Positions 16,561-22,758 of a stretch of DNA of 32,004 bases are shown piece after piece. A program made the position numbers and the translations under genes. Below the pieces are notes generated by a model that was not told the origin of the DNA, made no database searches, and saw only the letters and a program-made list of their open reading frames with translations. The DNA comes from an uncultured Prevotella sp. (GTDB lineage Bacteria; Bacteroidota; Bacteroidia; Bacteroidales; Bacteroidaceae), in the NCBI RefSeq assembly GCF_900549175.1, contig NZ_URNN01000018.1, positions 1 to 32,004 of the forward strand. Direction: 5' to 3'. Position 1 is the stretch's first letter; every line of letters starts with the position of its first letter.

Positions 16561-17166
16561 ATGAGCAGATTTAATCTATCAAAGGGCGAACGCTTTTCTT
16601 TCGCTAAAGACGAGGGACTGAACAATCTCACCGTTACACTTGGCTGGGAAGGAGAGAATGATCTCGACGCCAGCACGTTCCTCGTTGGTGAAGACGGAGT
16701 CATTGAAGATGACGCCAATTTTGTGTACTATAATTCTTCAAAACGCAGTGAAGACTTCGACCGCGCTAAGTTTGGAAACAAAAACGCTTGGAAAGCTCAG
16801 ACACGTCCCATGTCGGCCGATGGTTCCGTATTCGGTTCCATTGACGAGCGTAATGGCGGTTCTACGGAAAAAGTGTCGGTTGATTTATCCAAAGTTGCTC
16901 CCAAAGTGAACGAAATTGTCTTCTGTGCTTCCATCTTTGATGAAGGTAAGACTTTTGGTGATGTGGAAACTCCATACATATCAATCGTCAACGATGACAA
17001 TGGCGAGGAACTATGCCGCTACACACTCAACGAACAGTTTTCCGGAGAAACAGCACTCATTGCCGGCAGTCTGAGCGTCAATGAAGATGGAGAATGGGAA
17101 TTCAAGGCAGAAGGCCGTGGTATCCTTGGCGGCTTGCAAGCCCTTGTTGAACTTTATGCAGAATAA
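16561..17166 (+). CDS. TerD-family protein, paralogue 1
   Basis: This 201-residue protein is a TerD-domain protein along nearly its whole length. The N-terminal hairpin is FNLSKGERFSFAKDEG, followed by LTVTLGWEGENDLDAS, where family members place calcium-binding acids, and then ANFVYYNS. The C-terminal half keeps VNEIVFCASIFDEGKTFG, ISIVNDDNGEELCRYTL, ETALIAGSL and EWEFKAEGRG, all typical of TerD. The canonical central calcium loop, which in classical TerD reads like NRTGEGDGDDE, is replaced by MSADGSVFGSIDERNGG, so metal binding there may be changed. TerD proteins act in the cytoplasm in tellurite, phage and chemical stress responses. A second paralogue follows 22 bases downstream. Confidence 0.92.
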   Translation: MSRFNLSKGERFSFAKDEGLNNLTVTLGWEGENDLDASTFLVGEDGVIEDDANFVYYNSSKRSEDFDRAKFGNKNAWKAQTRPMSADGSVFGSIDERNGGSTEKVSVDLSKVAPKVNEIVFCASIFDEGKTFGDVETPYISIVNDDNGEELCRYTLNEQFSGETALIAGSLSVNEDGEWEFKAEGRGILGGLQALVELYAE

Positions 17167-17188
17167 CAAAACTAAAAATAACAATATT

Positions 17189-17800
17189 ATGGCAAGATTT
17201 GAATTGAAAAAAGGTGATCGTTTCACCTTGAAAAAGAGCGAAGGACTGACCAATTTGACAGTGTCTCTTGGTTGGAAAGGTGGTGCAGACCTTGATGCAT
17301 GTGCATTTCTTTTGGGTGAGGATGGCACTATCCTCAGCGATGCAGATTTCGTTTTCTATAACTCAAACAACCGTGAAGAAGAATTTTCTCGCGACAAATT
17401 CGGAAATAAAAAAATATGGCGTCAACAGACACGTCCTATGTCAGCCGATGCTTCTGTGATGGGTTCCATTGATGATCTTGGTGATGACGATGGTGATGCA
17501 AGCGAAGAAATGACCGTTGATTTAAATAAGGTAAACGGAAAAATTACAGAAATTGTCTTCTGTGTGACTGTCTATAACGAAGCCACCACATTTGGTGCAG
17601 TCAACTCTCCGTCCATATCCATAATCAACGATGAGAACGGCGAAGAACTTTGCCGCTACAATCTCAAGGAGAAATTCCAAAGTGAAACCGCTGTTGTGGC
17701 CGGTCGTCTGCTTTGCGACGAAGAAGGAGAATGGTCGTTTGAGGCTGTAGGCAAAGGCTATACCGGTGGTATGCAGTCACTAATTGACATCTACGCATAA
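17189..17800 (+). CDS. TerD-family protein, paralogue 2
   Basis: This 203-residue TerD protein closely resembles its upstream neighbour: FELKKGDRFTLKKSEG, LTVSLGWKGGADLDACAF, ADFVFYNSNN, EIVFCVTVYNEATTFG, ISIINDENGEELCRYNL and GEWSFEAVGKGYTGG all align. The ATG at 17189 is chosen because it matches paralogue 1 exactly; the frame is open upstream into the end of that gene. It differs in the central loop, which reads SIDDLGDDDGDASEEM and is far more acidic than in paralogue 1, so this copy is the better candidate for calcium binding. The two probably arose by tandem duplication and may form a hetero-oligomer. The membrane protein that follows 11 bases later starts with repeats resembling the TerD N-terminus. 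Confidence 0.92.
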   Translation: MARFELKKGDRFTLKKSEGLTNLTVSLGWKGGADLDACAFLLGEDGTILSDADFVFYNSNNREEEFSRDKFGNKKIWRQQTRPMSADASVMGSIDDLGDDDGDASEEMTVDLNKVNGKITEIVFCVTVYNEATTFGAVNSPSISIINDENGEELCRYNLKEKFQSETAVVAGRLLCDEEGEWSFEAVGKGYTGGMQSLIDIYA

Positions 17801-17811
17801 ACTTTCCTACT

Positions 17812-18540
17812 ATGGCAAAAGATAAAAAAAGCACACGTTCGTTTGACCTTGACAAAGGGAGCAAACATTCTTTCGACTTGGAAAAACAGTCTACGCGAAC
17901 ATTCAACTTAAAGAAAGATAGTTTTTCAGACGAAACCGCTCCTGTCACAACGTCTGCAGCGGCCAAAGAATCTGACCCCAAACCGGAAAAGCCCGAAACA
18001 AAGCCCACAAAGGTTCCACCCACGCCTACAGCCCCAACCGATAATGGTGACGGTAATGACAGTGGAAACAAAAAGACGTGGCTATGGATTGTGTTGGCTA
18101 TAATTGTTCTTGCCATCTTGGCCTACTTCTTCATTTCTGGCGGACACTCTAAAGGTTCACAAACCGATAAAGACACGACAGAGTTAGTAAAAGACAGTAC
18201 AGCAACAGAGCGCAAAGATAGTATTACAGCCGATTCCACTTCGGAAACAACATCTTCTGAAGTCACTCCTGTTGAGACAACATCATCAAATACCAATTCA
18301 GAATCTGTTGTTCCAAAGACTTCACAATCATCAGCTGAGCCTGTTCCCGGCACTCCGCAACAGTCTGAGAAAGTTTCTTCCACTACCGACACTCCGTCTG
18401 CTACGTCATCAATGAATGTTGATGAGCAAGCACGACAAGTCATAAAAGGCATATATGGCAACAATCCTGAACGCCGGCAGAAACTTGGTGCCGATTATCA
18501 AGCAATACAGAAGCGTGTCAATGAATTAATGCGTCAATAA
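17812..18540 (+). CDS. Single-span membrane linker with TerD-like N-terminal repeats and CW_7-like wall-binding motif
   Basis: The 242-residue protein has four parts. Residues 8-38 carry three short repeats, RSFDLDKGS, HSFDLEKQS and RTFNLKKDS, each resembling the first hairpin of the adjacent TerD proteins (RFNLSKGE). A Pro/Glu-rich stretch follows. Residues 88-109 form one membrane helix (WLWIVLAIIVLAILAYFF) after a basic NKK, so the N-terminus should be cytoplasmic. Residues 110-200 are a Ser/Thr-rich linker that should lie in the periplasm. Residues 202-241, including VDEQARQVIKGIYGNN, then ERRQKLGADY and AIQKRVNELM, match the pattern I know from the Cpl-7/CW_7 wall-binding motif (ARevI.G.WGNG..R...L..AGYDY..VQ.rVNeL). 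I infer a protein that tethers cytoplasmic TerD to peptidoglycan. Confidence 0.78.
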   Translation: MAKDKKSTRSFDLDKGSKHSFDLEKQSTRTFNLKKDSFSDETAPVTTSAAAKESDPKPEKPETKPTKVPPTPTAPTDNGDGNDSGNKKTWLWIVLAIIVLAILAYFFISGGHSKGSQTDKDTTELVKDSTATERKDSITADSTSETTSSEVTPVETTSSNTNSESVVPKTSQSSAEPVPGTPQQSEKVSSTTDTPSATSSMNVDEQARQVIKGIYGNNPERRQKLGADYQAIQKRVNELMRQ

Positions 18541-18546
18541 CTTTTT

Positions 18547-18591
18547 AGAGACAAGATCCTATTCACATAATTGAAAAAGGAGCTTGTCTCT
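18547..18591 (+). terminator. Hairpin between TerD genes and Ca2+ ATPase genes
   Basis: AGAGACAAG (18547-18555) pairs perfectly with CTTGTCTCT (18583-18591) over a 27-base loop and is followed by GTTTT. The loop is long and the T run short, so it may be a leaky terminator or attenuator. I see no promoter between it and the following genes, so these may depend on read-through. Confidence 0.5.
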
Positions 18592-18606
18592 GTTTTCCAA
18601 AACAAA

Positions 18607-18708
18607 ATGAAACACCTCTTAATCTTAGTTTTATGCTTTCTTTTTATTTACCTCTTGGGGGCTGTGAGGAGAAAGTTGTTCAAAACTATAAACGATAAAA
18701 ACAATTAA
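18607..18708 (+). CDS. 33-residue single-helix membrane peptide
   Basis: An ATG at 18607 opens a 33-codon frame ending in TAA at 18706-18708, three bases before the ATG of the Ca2+ ATPase and in the same phase. The product starts MKHLLILVLCFLFIYLLG and continues with AVRRKLFKTINDKNN, that is, one hydrophobic helix of about 16 residues flanked by Lys/His and by an Arg/Lys-rich tail. The size and form recall small peptides such as sarcolipin and phospholamban that bind P-type Ca2+ ATPases in animals, but homology is not implied. Being T-rich, the segment could encode a hydrophobic frame by chance. Its position argues for a real gene or a leader that couples translation to the ATPase. Confidence 0.42.
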   Translation: MKHLLILVLCFLFIYLLGAVRRKLFKTINDKNN

Positions 18709-18711
18709 AAC

Positions 18712-21543
18712 ATGAAAAAACTATATCAAACAGGTTTGACCGATGCCGAGGTTCTCGAAAGCAGGAAGAAGCATGGCGTCAATATCCTGACACCACCTGA
18801 AAAAGAAACCCTTTGGGATACATTCAAGGAGGCTTGCACGCATTGGATAGCAATATCCATGTTTACATTGATTGTACTGGCCGGTATTGGTGCAGGTCTG
18901 CTGACCGGCACCATGGGAACAATAATCTGGAGTATGCCGGCCATCATAGCCCTTGCCACTGTGCTAATTCTCATCGTTGGTTTCTTCGGAGGCTTTGGTG
19001 ATCCGCTTTTCAAGATACTCATCATGGCATTTGTGCTGTCAATGGGTATCTCAATATACGAGTTCTGCTGGATTGGCGCCGGTTTCAAGACATTCTTTGA
19101 ACCGATAGGTATAATCGTTGCATTGATATTGGCTACAAGCATTGCGTTCTTTCTTGAACGCAGCAACGAAAAGACATTTCAAAGCCTTAATGTCGCTAAC
19201 GATGACACTCTCGTGAAAGTCATCCGCAACAGCAATGTATGTCAGGTTCCCCGCAAAGACATCGTTGTGGGCGACATCGTACTGCTTGAAGTAGGCGAGG
19301 AGATTCCTGCTGACTGCGAGCTGTTAGAATCACTTAACCTCAACGTGAACGAATCATCACTCACAGGAGAACTTCAATGCAACAAGACTACGGATTCCGC
19401 ATTGTTCGACAAAGAAGCGACCTATCCCTCCAACCATATCATGAAAGGAACCATCATCCTCGAAGGATATTGCACGGCTAAGGTTCGCAAGGTCGGCGAC
19501 GCGACAGAAAGCGGCAAGGTATTCGAGGCTGCACAGGTAGAAGAAGGTGGAGCTACGCCACTGAGCGAGGAACTTGACGGTCTGGCCGACCTGATAACGA
19601 AAGCCAGTTACGTCTTTGCCGGCCTCATCCTCATCGGACGCATCGCCATTTACTTCTATATGAATGGCGCCGATTTCTCCACCGGCGACGGTTGGATTAG
19701 TTTCGTGACATACGTGCTGAATACCATCATGATTGCCGTGACTCTCATTGTCGTGGCCGTACCCGAAGGTCTGCCCATGTCCGTGACACTGAGCCTGGCT
19801 TTCTCTATGCGCAAGCTAATGAAAGAGAATACACTGCCACGCACCATGCACTCCTGCGAGACAATGGGCGCTACATCAGTGATATGTACGGACAAGACGG
19901 GTACGCTAACGCAGAACCGTATGCAGGTGGCCGATGCCATACTGAACAATGTACCGGATGATTTGTTGGCAGAGATGATAGCCGTCAACACTACGGCAAA
20001 CCTCGACTTCACCGACCGCAACAATATCAAGGCAGTGGGAAATCCGACAGAATGTGCTCTACTGCTTTGGCTCAACGACAAGGGAGATGACTATATCAGT
20101 GTACGCAATAGAACAGACATTGTTGACCGTCTGCCCTTCTCTACAGAGAATAAATATATGGCTACTATAGTGAAATCTCCCGTGTCAAACAGAAAGGTTG
20201 TATATGTAAAAGGCGCCCCGGAGATACTCATCGGTCTGTCAAATGTATCGGAAGAACAGAAACAACGCTACAACGGATTGCTACAAGACTATCAGAACAA
20301 GGCGATGCGTACGCTCGGGTTAGCATATACAGAATTGAAGGACAATGAGAACGTCTTCAATAACGGCAAACTGAGCACTACGTCTCTCAACTTCGTAGGC
20401 ATATTTGCCATCTCAGACCCCGTGCGCAAGGAAGTTCCAGCTGCCATCAAAGAGTGCGTAAACGCCGGAATACAAGTAAAAATTGTCACGGGTGACAACT
20501 CGGGTACAGCAAAAGAAATTGGCCGTCAGATTGGTCTTTGGAACGAAACGGATACAGACGATAATATCCTTACGGGTACCGAGTTCGCCGCAATGACCGA
20601 TGAGCAACTACTGAACCGCGTTGAAGACATCAAGATTCTCTCACGTGCCCGTCCAAACGATAAGGAAAGACTTGTGAAACTGCTCAAACAGAAAGGCTTG
20701 GTCGTTGCAGCTACTGGGGACGGGACTAACGATGCACCGGCTCTCAACGCCGCCGATGTAGGTCTGTCGATGGGTGACGGAACAGCCGTAGCTAAGGAAG
20801 CCAGCGATATGACCATTCAGGACAACTCGTTCTCTACCATCGCCAATGCCGTGATGTGGGGACGTTCGCTCTACAAGAACATCCAGCGTTTCCTCCTTTT
20901 CCAGCTCACAGTCAACGTTACGGCCTGTTTCCTCGTGCTCTTTGGAGCTTTTATGGGAACAGAGTCACCGCTCACGGTGACGCAGATGCTTTGGATAAAC
21001 CTCATCATGGATACATTTGCTGCAATAGCGCTGGCTTCACTACCACCTTCACGCAAGGTCATGAATGACAAACCACGCGACCGCAATGCTTCCATACTCA
21101 GCAAGTCCATGAGAATAAACATCTGCGGAGTGGGATTCTTTTTCTTCTTCCTGCTCGTGGCCATGCTCTTTGTCTTTGAACATGGTGACTATACTGGCAT
21201 GGCTGACCTACTCAATATCCACATCGACGAACGTGATGGGCTGACTACATACGAACTGACACTGATTTTCACTACCTTCGTGATGACCCACTTCTTCTAT
21301 CTGTTCAATGCCCGTGCTTTCGAGACCGGTCGCAGCGCATTGCACTTCAAAGGATGTGAGGGGCTGTTGACTATCGTCGCCGTAGTGTTCCTCGGTCAGG
21401 TGGCCATGGTAGAAATTCCGATGTTGCAGGACTTCTTCAACGTCTGTGGTCTGAAACTGCAAGACTGGGTAATTATCATTCTCGGTTCTTCACTCGTGCT
21501 TTGGATCCGCGAGATATGGAATCTCGTGAAAGGAACAAAATGA
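18712..21543 (+). CDS. P-type Ca2+-transporting ATPase, PMCA-type (IIB)
   Basis: This 943-residue inner-membrane pump should export Ca2+ using ATP. The N-terminal cation-ATPase region covers about residues 1-60. The actuator domain shows NESSLTGELQ (usual TGES; the Ser is Leu here). M4 has VAVPEGLPMSV, whose Glu binds calcium. The phosphorylation site is D394 in CTDKTGTLTQNRM, the nucleotide domain contains VKGAPEIL, and the hinge is ATGDGTNDAPALNAADVG. M6 has WINLIMDTFAAIALASLPP, in which the Asn and Asp that complete the single calcium site of PMCA-type pumps are kept. About ten membrane helices are expected, and the length is normal. It lies directly after the TerD genes on the same strand, joining a calcium pump to calcium-binding-type TerD proteins. 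Mn2+ transport cannot be excluded. Confidence 0.93.
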   Translation: MKKLYQTGLTDAEVLESRKKHGVNILTPPEKETLWDTFKEACTHWIAISMFTLIVLAGIGAGLLTGTMGTIIWSMPAIIALATVLILIVGFFGGFGDPLFKILIMAFVLSMGISIYEFCWIGAGFKTFFEPIGIIVALILATSIAFFLERSNEKTFQSLNVANDDTLVKVIRNSNVCQVPRKDIVVGDIVLLEVGEEIPADCELLESLNLNVNESSLTGELQCNKTTDSALFDKEATYPSNHIMKGTIILEGYCTAKVRKVGDATESGKVFEAAQVEEGGATPLSEELDGLADLITKASYVFAGLILIGRIAIYFYMNGADFSTGDGWISFVTYVLNTIMIAVTLIVVAVPEGLPMSVTLSLAFSMRKLMKENTLPRTMHSCETMGATSVICTDKTGTLTQNRMQVADAILNNVPDDLLAEMIAVNTTANLDFTDRNNIKAVGNPTECALLLWLNDKGDDYISVRNRTDIVDRLPFSTENKYMATIVKSPVSNRKVVYVKGAPEILIGLSNVSEEQKQRYNGLLQDYQNKAMRTLGLAYTELKDNENVFNNGKLSTTSLNFVGIFAISDPVRKEVPAAIKECVNAGIQVKIVTGDNSGTAKEIGRQIGLWNETDTDDNILTGTEFAAMTDEQLLNRVEDIKILSRARPNDKERLVKLLKQKGLVVAATGDGTNDAPALNAADVGLSMGDGTAVAKEASDMTIQDNSFSTIANAVMWGRSLYKNIQRFLLFQLTVNVTACFLVLFGAFMGTESPLTVTQMLWINLIMDTFAAIALASLPPSRKVMNDKPRDRNASILSKSMRINICGVGFFFFFLLVAMLFVFEHGDYTGMADLLNIHIDERDGLTTYELTLIFTTFVMTHFFYLFNARAFETGRSALHFKGCEGLLTIVAVVFLGQVAMVEIPMLQDFFNVCGLKLQDWVIIILGSSLVLWIREIWNLVKGTK

Positions 21544-21553
21544 CACTTCATAT

Positions 21554-21591
21554 AATGGAGTTGTGGTTTATATGAAATTCACAACTCCATT
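21554..21591 (+). terminator. Terminator after the Ca2+ ATPase gene
   Basis: AATGGAGTTGTG (21554-21565) pairs perfectly over 12 bases with CACAACTCCATT (21580-21591), with a 14-base loop. It starts 10 bases after the stop codon. No strong T run follows, only A/T-rich sequence. Confidence 0.7.
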
Positions 21592-21668
21592 GCTATATAA
21601 GTTCAAATAAATCTATCGGCAAGTCAACGAATTACGCTGTTAACCGCTGGCTTGCCGATTCTTTTTCA

Positions 21669-21676
21669 TAACTTTG
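21669..21676 (+). promoter_or_regulatory. Promoter -7 element for the ORF6N gene
   Basis: TAACTTTG matches TAnnTTTG and lies 20 bases before the ATG at 21697. A TTG at 21652-21654 is somewhat too close to be an ideal -33 element. The position rules out the upstream in-frame start at 21652. Confidence 0.6.
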
Positions 21677-21696
21677 CAAACAAAAAGACAAGCCTA

Positions 21697-22632
21697 ATGA
21701 AAGAAAAAGAAGATAACGATATGCTCGAATCACCCGATAATGGCAATAATACAGTACTGTTGCCAATAGAAAATCTGATTCATGTTATCCGCGGTCAACA
21801 AGTAATGATTGACAGCGATTTGGCGCGGCTGTATGGCGTGGAGACCAAACGGTTGAAAGAACAGGTAAAACGCAATTTAAATCGTTTCCCTGTCGATTTC
21901 ATGTTTGAACTGACAAAAGAAGAGCTTGAGAGTTTGAGGTCGCAATTTGCGACCTCAAACCAAGACAGACAAAGAGGAGGAAACCGTTATACACCTTTCG
22001 CCTTCACCGAAAATGGTGTGGCAATGCTAAGCAGCGTATTGAAGTCTGATACTGCAATCGAAGTCAACATCCGCATCATGAGAGCCTTCACGTCAATGCG
22101 CAGCTTCCTGATGAGCAATGCACATATTTTCCGGCGGCTTGAAGCCGTTGAACATCACCAGCTGCTTATACAGAAACATCTGTCGGATACGGACATGAAG
22201 ATTGAGGAGGTGCTGACACGTCTTGAAGATAAAGAGTCTGAACCTATTGAGGGATTCTTCTTCGAAGGACAGATATTTGATGCCTATTCCCTCATTTCCG
22301 ATTTAGTCAGAAAGGCGGACGAAAGAATAATCCTTATTGACAACTATGTGGACGACCGTGTTCTGAAAGTCCTCACAAAGCGTAAGGAAGGAGTGGCGGC
22401 CACGATCTATACAGACCCGCGACATTCGCAAATAACCAATGACTTGCAACGGCATAACGCACAATATCCGCAGATAGAGGCCAGAAACTGTTCAAACGTA
22501 CATGACAGGTTTCTTATCATTGACGATACGGTTTATTTCATCGGCGGCTCAATAAAGGATCTTGGAAAGAAAATAGTGGCTTTCAGCCGGATGCAGCAAA
22601 ACCCCGACAGTATTCTGACAAGACTTAGATAA
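21697..22632 (+). CDS. ORF6N-domain DNA-binding protein with PLD-like C-terminus
   Basis: The 311-residue protein begins with an ORF6N domain, a KilA-N-type module of phages and Bacteroidota. Visible elements are VIRGQQVMIDSDLARLYGVE, RLKEQVKRNLNRFPVDFMFEL and YTPFAFTENGVAMLSSVL, which are the best conserved parts of the family. A helical linker follows (HHQLLIQKHLSDTDMKIEEV). The C-terminal ~110 residues look like a phospholipase-D-type fold: IILIDNYVDD, then NVHDRFLIIDDTVYFIGGS and KDLGKK, with H-x-R in place of the catalytic H-x-K. It is probably a DNA-binding regulator or antirepressor-like protein. It has its own promoter, is bounded by terminators, and carries a perfect palindrome inside the ORF6N region. 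Confidence 0.9.
   Translation: MKEKEDNDMLESPDNGNNTVLLPIENLIHVIRGQQVMIDSDLARLYGVETKRLKEQVKRNLNRFPVDFMFELTKEELESLRSQFATSNQDRQRGGNRYTPFAFTENGVAMLSSVLKSDTAIEVNIRIMRAFTSMRSFLMSNAHIFRRLEAVEHHQLLIQKHLSDTDMKIEEVLTRLEDKESEPIEGFFFEGQIFDAYSLISDLVRKADERIILIDNYVDDRVLKVLTKRKEGVAATIYTDPRHSQITNDLQRHNAQYPQIEARNCSNVHDRFLIIDDTVYFIGGSIKDLGKKIVAFSRMQQNPDSILTRLR
21932..21960. repeat. Perfect 29-base palindrome inside the ORF6N gene
   Basis: The arms gtttgaggtcgcaa (21932-21945) and ttgcgacctcaaac (21947-21960) are exact inverted copies around a single T. It encodes the stretch SLRSQFATSN in the ORF6N domain, at a point where family members vary in length and sequence. Confidence 0.9.
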
Positions 22633-22669
22633 ACCGATCTGGATAATATTATCATTGAAAACAAAATAG

Positions 22670-22715
22670 CAAACACGGAGATACCGGGAGTCTATGCTCT
22701 GTATCTCCGTGTTTG
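22670..22715. terminator. Convergent terminator between ORF6N and GH2 genes
   Basis: A perfect 14-base stem, CAAACACGGAGATA (22670-22683) with TATCTCCGTGTTTG (22702-22715), encloses an 18-base loop. Minus-strand transcripts meet a T-rich tract beyond it, so it can end both the rightward ORF6N and the leftward GH2 transcripts. Confidence 0.85.
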
Positions 22716-22758
22716 TGCTTTATGCCGCAAAAGGCTACATTACTGTTGCACCTCACGT

